From DATCDR01 sp036510575 (GTDB lineage Bacteria > Actinomycetota > Acidimicrobiia > Acidimicrobiales > Bog-793), in NCBI GenBank assembly GCA_036510575.1, contig DATCDR010000069.1, positions 1 to 42,987 of the forward strand: DNA of 42,987 nucleotides. Reading direction: 5' to 3'. The position numbers and the translations under genes were made by a program. The notes under the pieces were generated by a model, which had not been told where the DNA came from, did no database searches, and saw only the letters and a program-made list of their open reading frames with translations. This document shows, piece after piece, positions 33,741 through 41,482 of the stretch. How positions within the stretch are numbered: the stretch's first letter is position 1; every line of letters starts with the position of its first letter.

Positions 33741-34595
33741 ATGGATATTGGGCTCGGTCTGCCTTCCACGATTCCGGGAGTGGAGCCCGCGACGGTGCTT
33801 CGATGGGCGCTCGACGCGGAGGCCCGTGGCTTCGCGAGTATCGGCGTCGTCGACCGACTCGTCTATCCGAACCTCGACCCACTGACGATGCTCGCGGCAG
33901 CGGCGGTCGTGACGACCGACGTGCGCCTCGTAACCGGAGTCCTCGTAACTCCGATCCGCTCCAACTTTCCCGCATTCGCCAAGCAGACGGCGACGATCGA
34001 CCTACTCTCGGGCGGTCGGCTCGTGCTCGGCCTCGGCGTCGGGAACAGGGAGGACGACTTCACCGTCGCCGACCTCGACTACCACCGGCGCGGCAGGAGC
34101 TTTGACGCGCAGCTCGCCGAGATCACCTCGATATGGCGAGGCGACCACCCGGCGCTTGGTCCCGCGCCTTCGCGTGTGGGCGGTCCCGAGCTGCTCTTTG
34201 GCGGGACCTCCAAGCAGACATATCAACGGATGACGCGTTACGGAACTGGGTGGTTCGCCTCGAGCAGCACTGGCGCCGGGTTCGCGGCGGGCCGAGACGT
34301 TGCAGTTGCCGCCTGGGAAGCCGCTGGCCGCTCGGGACGCCCTCGCCTCGTGGCGCACAGCTACGCAGGTGTTGGCGCGCGAGCCGTGAACTCCGCCAAG
34401 GAGTATCTCGGAAGCTACTACGCGCATCGGATCGCCGATCTCGACAACATCGTCGGCGCCGCACTCCTTAGCGAGGATCTCATTCGAGAGCGCGTCGAAC
34501 TGCTCGGCGCTGCTGGCTGCGACGAGTTCATCCTGACCCCCGTCGACGCCGATCCCGATCAGGTTCAGCTGCTCGCCGATGCAGCGGGCATCTAG
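33741..34595 (+). CDS. Luciferase-like (LLM class) flavin-dependent oxidoreductase
   Basis: The 284-residue TIM-barrel protein begins MDIGLGLPSTIPGVEPATVL and has the family blocks VDRLVYPNLDPLTMLAAAA, LVTGVLVTPIRSNFPAFAKQ, TIDLLSGGRLVLGLGVGNRE and PELLFGGTSKQTYQRMTRYG. Members use reduced FMN or F420 for oxygenation or dehydrogenation; the cofactor cannot be settled from sequence. GGAGGAG 7 nt before the ATG at 33741 fixes the start. It lies 36 bp after coxE and 12 bp before a dehydrogenase, so it probably belongs to the same operon and to a catabolic route. Confidence 0.88.
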   Translation: MDIGLGLPSTIPGVEPATVLRWALDAEARGFASIGVVDRLVYPNLDPLTMLAAAAVVTTDVRLVTGVLVTPIRSNFPAFAKQTATIDLLSGGRLVLGLGVGNREDDFTVADLDYHRRGRSFDAQLAEITSIWRGDHPALGPAPSRVGGPELLFGGTSKQTYQRMTRYGTGWFASSSTGAGFAAGRDVAVAAWEAAGRSGRPRLVAHSYAGVGARAVNSAKEYLGSYYAHRIADLDNIVGAALLSEDLIRERVELLGAAGCDEFILTPVDADPDQVQLLADAAGI

Positions 34596-34607
34596 GGGGC
34601 GACAAAG

Positions 34608-35672
34608 TTGACCTATCAGATCGGCGTGATACGCGGTGACGGCATCGGGCCGGAGATCGTCGACTCGGCCTTGCAGGTCCTTCATGCCGTAGCCGAGCGA
34701 GTCGGTTTCGCCTACGAGCTGATCGAGCTCTCCGGTGGGGCGGCGACCTACGAGCGAATCGGCACGCCGCTTTCGATCGAGGATCTCGAGCGCGTTCGAG
34801 CGGCCGACGCGACGCTAAAGGGTCCCGTTGGACTTCCTGGCGTGCGGCTCCCCGATGGAACCGAGGCCGGCCTGCTCGGCGGCGTACTTCGCGGCGGTCT
34901 CGATCTTTTCGCCAATGTTCGTCCCGTGCTTGCCATGCCAGGTATTAAAGGGCCACTTCGCGCGAGCCCTGGCAGCATCGACTACGTGATCGTGCGGGAG
35001 AACACCGAGGGCCTCTACGCCTCGAGAGGCAAAGGAGTCGGCAACGACCACGCAGTCATCGACACGCTCTTGGTCACCCGACCAGGGACCGAGCGCGTCG
35101 TGCGGTACGCCTTTGAGCTCGCGAGGACGCGAAACGGTGCACCGCTCGACGGCGTCCACCGGGTGACCTGCGTAGACAAGGCAAACGTCCTTCGAAGCCT
35201 GTACTTCTTCCGTCAGATCTTCCTCGAGGTCGCAGCGGAGTACGACGACATCGAGGCGGAGTGCCGTTACGTCGACGCCGCTGCGCAGGCGCTCGTCCTC
35301 GAACCGGGTCACTTCGACGTGATCGTCACCGAGAACCTCTTCGGTGATGTGCTCTCAGATCTCGGCGGGGCGACGGTTGGCGGTATCTCGCTTTGCCCGT
35401 CTGGCAACATCGGGAGTGAGTGTGCCTACTTCGAGCCCATACACGGCAGTGCTCCGGAGCTGGTCGGGACCGGGCAGGCAAATCCAATCGGCGAGATCCT
35501 CTCCCTTGCGATGCTGCTCTCCCACATCGGCGAGGCCGATGCCGCGGGACTGGTGCGGAGCGCGGTTACTGCCGGCTTGGCCGATGGCGCTCTCCAGGTT
35601 GAAAGGAGTGGTTCAGTGGCAGGCGGCGCCGAGTGTGTTACGAGGGTCGTGGTGGCAGGGCTTTCGAAGTAG
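34608..35672 (+). CDS. Isocitrate/isopropylmalate dehydrogenase-family beta-decarboxylating dehydrogenase
   Basis: The 354-residue protein shares the LeuB fold: TYQIGVIRGDGIGPEIVDSA, RENTEGLYASRGKGVG, VTENLFGDVLSDLGGATVGG and the cofactor loop HGSAPELVGTGQANPIGE, which suits NAD. The substrate loop (LLGGVLRGGLDLFANVRPVL) differs from the window's own LeuB, so a different 2-hydroxy dicarboxylic acid (tartrate, malate or another 3-alkylmalate) is likely. It starts with TTG at 34608 behind a G-rich site, 12 bp after the LLM gene. Being last in the hydroxylase run, it probably acts late in the same pathway, not in leucine synthesis. The 216 bp after it hold a CCCTCGAGGG palindrome (35792-35801). 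Confidence 0.87.
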   Translation: MTYQIGVIRGDGIGPEIVDSALQVLHAVAERVGFAYELIELSGGAATYERIGTPLSIEDLERVRAADATLKGPVGLPGVRLPDGTEAGLLGGVLRGGLDLFANVRPVLAMPGIKGPLRASPGSIDYVIVRENTEGLYASRGKGVGNDHAVIDTLLVTRPGTERVVRYAFELARTRNGAPLDGVHRVTCVDKANVLRSLYFFRQIFLEVAAEYDDIEAECRYVDAAAQALVLEPGHFDVIVTENLFGDVLSDLGGATVGGISLCPSGNIGSECAYFEPIHGSAPELVGTGQANPIGEILSLAMLLSHIGEADAAGLVRSAVTAGLADGALQVERSGSVAGGAECVTRVVVAGLSK

Positions 35673-35888
35673 TTCGAGCGGCGCGAAGGGCCACGACCAC
35701 GACCACCCTCCCAGAGCTTTCGGACTCTGTTGGTAGCGCGACTGAACCGCTCTGGAGTCGAGCAATGCGATGACCGTCAGCTGCACTTGATCCCTCGAGG
35801 GGTGCTGTTCCCAAACCAGAGGATTGCTGCAACGAAAAATCGGCCCGCCTTGATGACAGAGGACCTCGGTAGAGGATGCGTCAGGTAG

Positions 35889-36692
35889 TTAGGCCCACGG
35901 CTTGACTCGGGGAAGTGATGCACTGACGCCGCCCCGTGATGTGCTCACGAGCTCGAGCCACGGTCCCGTCCGACCAGCGAGCCAAGCGACGATCGCGTAG
36001 GACGGACCCTGCACCTGGATGCCAGGTGACGGGGAACTCTCCCAGCTAAGTCCGAGGTCTGGTGCAGTTATGGAGATGCCTTCGTCAGCGATTAGGCGCG
36101 ACTTGGTTCGTGGCAGCGACCGTCTGATCACACGATCCACGAACTCTAGAGACCAATGAGACGGGGTGTAGCCGATCGCTAAGTCCACGTGATGAATCGA
36201 CACCTCACTCCACCTTGCCCACACGGTCGCCCAGGCTGGACGTTCTCCGGCAATCGCACCAGCAGCAGGACGCTCCCACGTATCAACACTCATCAGCTGC
36301 CAAATCGAACGAAGCCGCTCGGCGCTTTGCTCAACGTCTTGCCTCAAAGCCCGAGCAGGTCGATGAGCACGTTCCTCGATCTCTGCAGCACGACCTACGA
36401 GCCCGCCTTGATACTGCTCCACGCGCTCGTCGCGTAGCGCGCCAGCGAGGAGTCGAGCCTGAGCGTCGGCGTTTCGAGCTAGATGAGTGAGCACATGGCC
36501 GCGGGTCCAGCCCGGGAGAGACGAAGATGAGCGCACATCGTCATCGCCGAGCCGCCGAACATCCTCAAGCAGTCGGCGCGTCTCGGCCTCGGCGCCCGCA
36601 ATGAGCGCTTCGACTTCGGACAGGTCTGCGATCAGCGCATGATACCGATGTGACGGCGATCTAGGAGTGGCTCGGCTCGATTCCGGACTCAC
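35889..36692 (-). CDS. Maleylpyruvate isomerase-family protein (mycothiol-dependent type)
   Basis: The 267-residue protein has the DinB-like four-helix N-terminal domain of the mycothiol-dependent maleylpyruvate isomerase family, including LPGWTRGHVLTHLARNADAQ (with the metal-site His) and VSIHHVDLAIGYTP (further metal-site His). A smaller C-terminal domain follows. Members isomerise maleylpyruvate with mycothiol or have unknown thiol-dependent roles. The start chosen is GTG at 36692, because GAGGAG lies 7 nt upstream on that strand; the frame continues further upstream but only through the divergent GNAT gene. Mycothiol use supports an actinomycetote host. Confidence 0.85.
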   Translation of the reverse strand: MSPESSRATPRSPSHRYHALIADLSEVEALIAGAEAETRRLLEDVRRLGDDDVRSSSSLPGWTRGHVLTHLARNADAQARLLAGALRDERVEQYQGGLVGRAAEIEERAHRPARALRQDVEQSAERLRSIWQLMSVDTWERPAAGAIAGERPAWATVWARWSEVSIHHVDLAIGYTPSHWSLEFVDRVIRRSLPRTKSRLIADEGISITAPDLGLSWESSPSPGIQVQGPSYAIVAWLAGRTGPWLELVSTSRGGVSASLPRVKPWA

Positions 36693-36738
36693 GAGCTCGC
36701 TCCTCGTCCCCAGAGAATTGGTTCGGTACGCTCGCAGC

Positions 36739-37176
36739 ATGCTCCGAGAGGCACAGCTCGCCGACTTCGAAGGCATTCGTCGGCTGTTGCGCCAAATGCA
36801 TCCCTCGGATCCATTCTTGAATGATGGATCCGAGGAAGCGGTGTTCGAGCAAATCCTGAGCACGCCCGGACTCAAGCTGTTCGTGCTCGATGTCGACGGG
36901 GAGATCGCTGCCACGACCTATCTAAACGTGATCTCAAACCTCACTCGGTCGGCATCGCCGTATGCCGTCATTGAGAACGTGATCGTCGAAGAAACCCTTC
37001 GAGGGAGAGGCTTGGGCAAGCAGATCATCGCCTACACACTTCAGGCAGCGTGGGACGCCGGCTGCTACAAAGCGATGCTGATGACGGGCTCGCGCGACCC
37101 TGCTATCCATGCCTTCTACCTAGCCTGCGGTTTCTCAGCAGATGCCAAGACCGTGTATCTGGGCCGACCAGCCTGA
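36739..37176 (+). CDS. GNAT family N-acetyltransferase
   Basis: The 145-residue protein has the GNAT acetyl-CoA-binding motif A (VEETLRGRGLGKQIIAYTLQ, with the R/Q-x-x-G-x-G/A loop). It also has a beta-strand before it (PYAVIENVIV) and a C-terminal AIHAFYLACGFSADAKTVY. The substrate is unknown. The ATG at 36739 matches the domain start. There is no Shine-Dalgarno site, but TACGCT lies exactly 6 nt upstream, as expected of a leaderless transcript. It is divergent from the maleylpyruvate isomerase relative, with 46 bp between the starts. A 12-bp inverted repeat lies inside its 5' part. Confidence 0.88.
   Translation: MLREAQLADFEGIRRLLRQMHPSDPFLNDGSEEAVFEQILSTPGLKLFVLDVDGEIAATTYLNVISNLTRSASPYAVIENVIVEETLRGRGLGKQIIAYTLQAAWDAGCYKAMLMTGSRDPAIHAFYLACGFSADAKTVYLGRPA
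36803..36835. repeat. 12-bp perfect inverted repeat inside the GNAT gene
   Basis: CCTCGGATCCAT (36803-36814) and ATGGATCCGAGG (36824-36835) are separated by 9 nt, inside codons about 22-33 of the GNAT gene. A strong RNA hairpin is expected. A nested CATTC/GAATG pair (36812-36823) offers an alternative fold. Confidence 0.85.
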
Positions 37177-37272
37177 GTTCCACAAATGGATCGTCGCCAC
37201 GAGGCTCGCCGCAGAGACCACTGACAAGAATCAACGGGGTAAGGCAGGTCTGATTCGATAGATACTTCATCC

Positions 37273-37878
37273 GTGGATCAGGTGTTTTTGGCTCGACACG
37301 GTGAGACGGAGTGGAACCGCGAAGGTCGTCGCCAGGGCCAGCTGGACTCGTCGTTGACTTTCGATGGTCTCGCGAAGACGCGACGAATTGCCGTCGGTAT
37401 CGCGGACCTGCCAGTCGACAGCGTGTTCTCAAGTCCTCTCGGGCGAGCCGCAGCCACCGCGCAGATCTTCGCGGAATCTCTCAGCCTCAATCCCGCATTC
37501 ATCGACGAGCTTCGAGAAGTCGACCATGGCGAGATGGCCGGACTTACTAACTCCGAGATCGAGAAGTCTTACCCTGGCGAGCTTGAACGACGTTCATCCG
37601 ACCACTACCGATGGAGATTCCCTTCAGGTGAGAGCTACGAGGATGCTGATCGTCGGGCCGCGATAGCGCTGCAGAAGGTGGCCGCGACCGGTGTGCGCCG
37701 CCCGTTGTTGGTTTCGCACGAAATGATCGGCAGGATGCTTCTTCGGAACCTCCTCGACCTAGATCCAGCTGAGGCATTGACGACGCGACAAGCCCACCAC
37801 GTCGTCTACCGGGTCGATGTTCTCAAGCGAGCACTCGGTGTGCTGGATTTCAATTCGACCCAGCCGCCCTCAGATTAG
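37273..37878 (+). CDS. Histidine phosphatase superfamily protein (phosphoglycerate mutase-like)
   Basis: The 201-residue protein has the catalytic motif LARHGETEWNREGR (His9, Arg8) and SSPLGRAAATAQIFAE. The proton-donor Glu is in LREVDHGEMAGLT, and the second histidine in LLVSHEMIGR. The length and motif set fit broad phosphatases (alpha-ribazole phosphatase, GpgP or acid phosphatase types) as well as cofactor-dependent mutases. The substrate is open. The start is GTG; GATACT lies 6 nt upstream with no Shine-Dalgarno site, another leaderless pattern. Confidence 0.88.
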   Translation: MDQVFLARHGETEWNREGRRQGQLDSSLTFDGLAKTRRIAVGIADLPVDSVFSSPLGRAAATAQIFAESLSLNPAFIDELREVDHGEMAGLTNSEIEKSYPGELERRSSDHYRWRFPSGESYEDADRRAAIALQKVAATGVRRPLLVSHEMIGRMLLRNLLDLDPAEALTTRQAHHVVYRVDVLKRALGVLDFNSTQPPSD

Positions 37879-37974
37879 TTCTACCCCACCCATCCAGCGG
37901 GAATTAGGGGACACGCTGCCTACAACAAGGTCGTTCGTGGTCGCCACTGCCTCAGTCGTTGATGCAGGGCCGGC

Positions 37975-39504
37975 CTAGCGAGAGCCCCGTATGGTGTCGT
38001 AGCGTCGACGCTGCGGGGCACTCCTGACGTCTCTGACACCGGTGTCACTCGCGAATGTCGTGTCCACGGCCGCCTCCACAGAGACTGGAGCAGGAGTGCT
38101 GGCGAACATCGCGTCGTGTCCGAGATCGTCGAGCGAGCGGCCGGCGGGCTCGGGCAGGAGCAGCGTCAAAAGAATTCCGAGCACAGCCGAGGCGGCCGCT
38201 ACGACGAGCATGCTGCGAAGCCCGATCGACTTCTGGAGAGACGGTACGAGAAATACGCCGATGAAGGCGCCAAGCTTGCCAAGTCCTGCTGCGGTGCCAT
38301 GGCCAGTAGTTCGGACACGGAGGGGAAAGACCTCAGAGGGCATGACGAAGGTCGTGGTGTTGGGTCCGAACTCGACGAAGAAGTAGCTCACGCCGAAGAT
38401 GGCGAGGAACGGTGCGACGTTGGTCGTAAGCGGCGAGAACGCACCAAGCAGCAAAAATGCAACGGCCATCACGGCGAATCCAATGAGCTGCAGCTTCTTA
38501 TGTCCAATGCGATCCATGAACTTCACGGCCATCAAGTAGCCGGGGAGCGCGCACACGACGAAGATGCCAAGCGTCCAGATCAACTGCTGATCAAGCGACG
38601 CGGACGGGGCGACCTTCTTCAGGATCGTCGGCAGCGAGAGTGTATTGCCGTAATAGGCGTAGTCGAAGAACAGCCAGCTACCCGCGGTACCAAGGAGGAG
38701 TACGAGGAGGCGAGGTGTTCGCAACAACTGCCAGAGCGAGACGCCAGCGGTGTCGTCGCGGTCGGTGGCAATTTTCGTCGTCTCGCTCGTCGTTCCGTTT
38801 GTGTGCAGCGAGCCCTTGGTAAACGTCTCGAGTTCCGCAAGTGCCCTTGTCGCGTCGCCAGCGACCGCCGCGCGAAAGCGAGGCGACTCCGGCATCTTTG
38901 AGCGGAGGTAGACGACACCAGCAGCAGGCACAGCTCCAAGGCCAAGCAGCACCCGCCATGCGATTTCGTGTGACACCCCACCGGCGAGGAGCGCGAGCGC
39001 AACGAGTGGCCCGACGATGAGACCGAGCGCCTGCATCGAAAAGACGAGGCCGACCATTCGGCCGCGGTCGGATCGGTTCGAGTACTCGCTCATGAGCACC
39101 GCCGAAACCGGGTAGTCACCGCCGATTCCGAACCCGAGCACGAGTCGAGCTATGACGAGCACCCACAGGTTCGTCGCCACCGCCGAGAGGAGCGCGCCGA
39201 TGATCATGATCACCGCGACGAGGACATAGACGCGCTTTCGACCGAGCAAGTCTGCGATGCGACCGAAGACGAGTGCCCCGAAGAAGGCTCCGAGGATTGC
39301 GGATCCCACGACCCAGCTCTTCGCGGTCGTGCTCAGGTGCCACTGCGTGGTGACGAGCGTCGCGACCGTGCTGATGACGAATAGGTCATAGGCATCGGTA
39401 AAGAAACCCATGCCGGAGATAGCAACGGCGCGGCGATGAAATCGACTTCGCGGCGCGTCGTCTAGAAGGTCGGCGATGGCCTGAAGCCCAGGTCTTGCCG
39501 ACAT
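37975..39504 (-). CDS. MFS transporter, phosphate:H+ symporter/sugar-porter-like
   Basis: The 509-residue protein has about 12 membrane segments. Segment 1 begins AISGMGFFTDAYDLFVIS, a pattern typical of the phosphate:H+ symporter (PHS) group. It is followed by the loop GRIADLLGRKRVYVL, ARLVLGFGIGGDYPVSAVLM and, in the second half, PSEVFPLRVRTTGHGTAAG. A cytoplasmic loop with KMPESPRF lies in the middle. Phosphate or an organic anion is a plausible substrate. The ATG at 39504 matches the family N-terminus. AAAGAT lies 6 nt before it on the reverse strand, and no ribosome site is seen. The last 40 residues are polar and non-conserved. Confidence 0.87.
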   Translation of the reverse strand: MSARPGLQAIADLLDDAPRSRFHRRAVAISGMGFFTDAYDLFVISTVATLVTTQWHLSTTAKSWVVGSAILGAFFGALVFGRIADLLGRKRVYVLVAVIMIIGALLSAVATNLWVLVIARLVLGFGIGGDYPVSAVLMSEYSNRSDRGRMVGLVFSMQALGLIVGPLVALALLAGGVSHEIAWRVLLGLGAVPAAGVVYLRSKMPESPRFRAAVAGDATRALAELETFTKGSLHTNGTTSETTKIATDRDDTAGVSLWQLLRTPRLLVLLLGTAGSWLFFDYAYYGNTLSLPTILKKVAPSASLDQQLIWTLGIFVVCALPGYLMAVKFMDRIGHKKLQLIGFAVMAVAFLLLGAFSPLTTNVAPFLAIFGVSYFFVEFGPNTTTFVMPSEVFPLRVRTTGHGTAAGLGKLGAFIGVFLVPSLQKSIGLRSMLVVAAASAVLGILLTLLLPEPAGRSLDDLGHDAMFASTPAPVSVEAAVDTTFASDTGVRDVRSAPQRRRYDTIRGSR

Positions 39505-39610
39505 GGTTACATCTTTGCGACCAGAAGATACCGGCGAGAGACTAGATGATGAACGAGAGGTGAATGACAGGCGAATTTTCGCGATCACCAGCCCGTAAGG
39601 TTGGGACGCT

Positions 39611-40033
39611 ATGCCGTCTTCTCGTGACCAGCCGACATCGTCCGACGAGCCTGACCAGGCCTCGGAGTGGCTCTCGAGCGCGCGCAGCCTCCTCGCATCG
39701 CTCGCCATGGCGGAACAGGGAATCGAAGCGACGCTTGGCCGTCACGAGATCAGCGCCGCAGACGCACCAGCGATCGACTTTCTCGTCGATCACGTGAGGA
39801 GCGGACTTGACTGGCTCGAACAGCATCACGCGACCGTGCACACAGAGGCCGCGACCGAGTTACGCGCCGCTCTCGGCGTGCTGCGCAATCTGGCGTTCGC
39901 GCTGCGGCGACTCTCATTGGGAAAAGACAACGTCGCACTTCGACGATCGTGTGACGCACTTATCGAGCAGAGTCGTCTCCACGTCCAAGCCGCTTCGGTC
40001 GCCGTTGACGAAGCGACGCGGCGTTCTTCGTGA
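39611..40033 (+). CDS. Hypothetical helical protein
   Basis: The 140-residue protein has a polar N-terminal tail, then long amphipathic helices (WLSSARSLLASLAMAEQGIE, LVDHVRSGLDWLEQHHATVH, TELRAALGVLRNLAFALRRL). I recognise no family. Codon use fits a real gene, and it is divergent from the MFS gene with 106 bp between the starts. There is no signal peptide or membrane span. The start ATG has only a weak AAGG upstream. Confidence 0.5.
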   Translation: MPSSRDQPTSSDEPDQASEWLSSARSLLASLAMAEQGIEATLGRHEISAADAPAIDFLVDHVRSGLDWLEQHHATVHTEAATELRAALGVLRNLAFALRRLSLGKDNVALRRSCDALIEQSRLHVQAASVAVDEATRRSS

Positions 40034-40062
40034 CCGAGTCCACTCGCTAGTAGTTGGCAGGG

Positions 40063-40218
40063 GTGTCCGGACTCGTGGCGCGAAAGCTTGCCGAATCGAC
40101 CGGCGTGGGCTTGACGCAAGTAATCGAGATTCTCTTCGCGCTCGTCTTGTCGTCGGCGATCGGCCTCGATCCGGAGGTCGGACCAAAGATCACAGGTGGT
40201 CCCGTAGCGCCGCCTTAG
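40063..40218 (+). pseudogene. Short frame resembling the N-terminus of MgtC/SapB-family proteins
   Basis: The 51-codon frame from GTG contains TQVIEILFALVLSSAIGLDP, which resembles the first membrane helix and following GLxRE segment of MgtC-family proteins. Those are normally over 130 residues and carry REIRGKPAGLRTH next; here the sequence reads PEVGPKITGGPVAPP and stops. It may be a truncated relic or a chance resemblance. It runs into the 3' end of the reverse phosphatase gene. Confidence is low. Confidence 0.3.
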
Positions 40219-40670
40219 TTCCGAAATTCGTCAAGTGAGGTGGCGGGAAACGTGCGCACGAAACGTCGCTGCCATGGAGCTTCCACCGCGTGCGATGAGT
40301 ATTGCTCTCGTACGTACTCGACCGCTCGGTCACGCGGGATGCCATCTAAGACTGCGAGACAAGAAAGTGCGGTACCGGTTCGCCCACGTCCGTGCGGACA
40401 GGCGACCTCGACGCGCTCCGACTCCGCACGCGACCACGCCTCGCGGAGGATAGTGGTGGCCGACCCAGGATCGAGGGGTAGCCAGAAGTCAGGCCAGCGC
40501 AGCCAACGAGAGTCCCACGGCACTGGATCGGGCCGCCGAAATGTCAGGTAGACGGCGAAGGAGGGGCGAGAACTGCTGATCGCCAGCGGACCGAGCTTTC
40601 GACCGCGGATCTTCCGTCCAGATGGAAGCTCGAGCACGCCTTGATCGTCTCGATCCCAAGTGGCTGCCAT
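40215..40670 (-). CDS. Dual-specificity/tyrosine phosphatase-like protein
   Basis: The 151-residue protein has the P-loop VACPHGRGRTGTALSCLAVL (CX5R: Cys91, Arg97) and an upstream WPD loop (WPDFWLPLDP, Asp61), the general acid of protein-tyrosine phosphatases. It is short, with no extra domain. The substrate may be a phosphoprotein, a phosphoinositide-like compound or RNA. The ATG at 40670 has no ribosome site, but TACGGT lies exactly 6 nt upstream on its strand. It is divergent from a DUF4232 secreted protein. Confidence 0.85.
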   Translation of the reverse strand: MAATWDRDDQGVLELPSGRKIRGRKLGPLAISSSRPSFAVYLTFRRPDPVPWDSRWLRWPDFWLPLDPGSATTILREAWSRAESERVEVACPHGRGRTGTALSCLAVLDGIPRDRAVEYVREQYSSHAVEAPWQRRFVRTFPATSLDEFRN

Positions 40671-40835
40671 GCTCGCACCGTAGCGACGGCCTACATCGAT
40701 GGGTACGCGTCCGCTTCGGCGCCTGGTTTTCTGCAGGACTGGTGCCCGCTCGACAACTTCGTTCTCTACGGCGGCGGTCTTGCCATCGATACAATTCCCG
40801 ATTTGCACCAACGAGATCTGATGGAGGTGACTTCG

Positions 40836-41411
40836 ATGCAGGTAACAAACCGTCGCACCGGAAAGGTACGGCGATTGTCCGCGTGCGTCGGAAGTACCGT
40901 CGTGGCGCTCACGCTCGTGATCGCACCGCTCGCCGCCGCTGTGTCGGTACGGCCGGCGCGGCAGTACCCAGCCTCGCTGGCGCGGTGTCAGGCGCCGAGT
41001 CTGGTCGTGTGGCTCGACACCAACGGCAACGGCGCGGCCGGCAGCACCTACTACAACTTGCAGTTCACGAATCTCTCAGGCAGCGCCTGTGAGCTAGTCG
41101 GGTTCCCGGGAGTCTCCGCGGTTGGGCTCGGGGGTTCCCAGGTCGGACTTGCAGCGGCACGAAGCCTCCCGGGCGGGGCGGTCGCGATACGGCTTGCGCC
41201 GGGGGCGACCGCGACGTCGGTGATCCGGCTCACCGACGCGGCGAACTTCCCGTCGCAGGTCTGTCATGAGGTGATGGCAGCCGGACTTCGCGTCTACCCA
41301 CCTGGCGCTACTGCATCGAAGCTGGTTCCCTATCCGTTCGAGGCCTGCTCGTCTACCGGTGCGACGTTTCTTCGTGTGCGCGCTGTTGAGAAGGGCATCC
41401 CCGCCCAGTAG
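40836..41411 (+). CDS. Secreted DUF4232-domain protein
   Basis: The 191-residue protein has a basic N-terminus and a hydrophobic signal segment (LSACVGSTVVALTLVIAPLA), then a DUF4232 domain. It begins RCQAPSLVVWLDTNGNG, continues YYNLQFTNLSGSACELVGFP and ends with VCHEVMAAGLRVYPPG and a final Cys near FEACSS. The four cysteines suggest two disulphides in an exported beta-sandwich. DUF4232 proteins are common in actinomycetes and have no known function. GGAGGTG 6 nt before the ATG at 40836 fixes the start. Confidence 0.85.
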   Translation: MQVTNRRTGKVRRLSACVGSTVVALTLVIAPLAAAVSVRPARQYPASLARCQAPSLVVWLDTNGNGAAGSTYYNLQFTNLSGSACELVGFPGVSAVGLGGSQVGLAAARSLPGGAVAIRLAPGATATSVIRLTDAANFPSQVCHEVMAAGLRVYPPGATASKLVPYPFEACSSTGATFLRVRAVEKGIPAQ

Positions 41412-41415
41412 GCAC

Positions 41416-41444
41416 CGAGCGGCAGGTCGTTTGCCCGCCGCTCG
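41416..41444 (+). terminator. Candidate terminator hairpin after the DUF4232 gene
   Basis: CGAGCGGC (41416-41423) and GCCGCTCG (41437-41444) form an 8-bp perfect stem with a 13-nt loop, 5 bp after the stop. Only a weak T-rich stretch follows (TTTCTTT near 41456-41462), so termination strength is unsure. Confidence 0.5.
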
Positions 41445-41482
41445 CAGATTGACAATTTCTTTGGGCGAAGTCGGGTGGCGGG

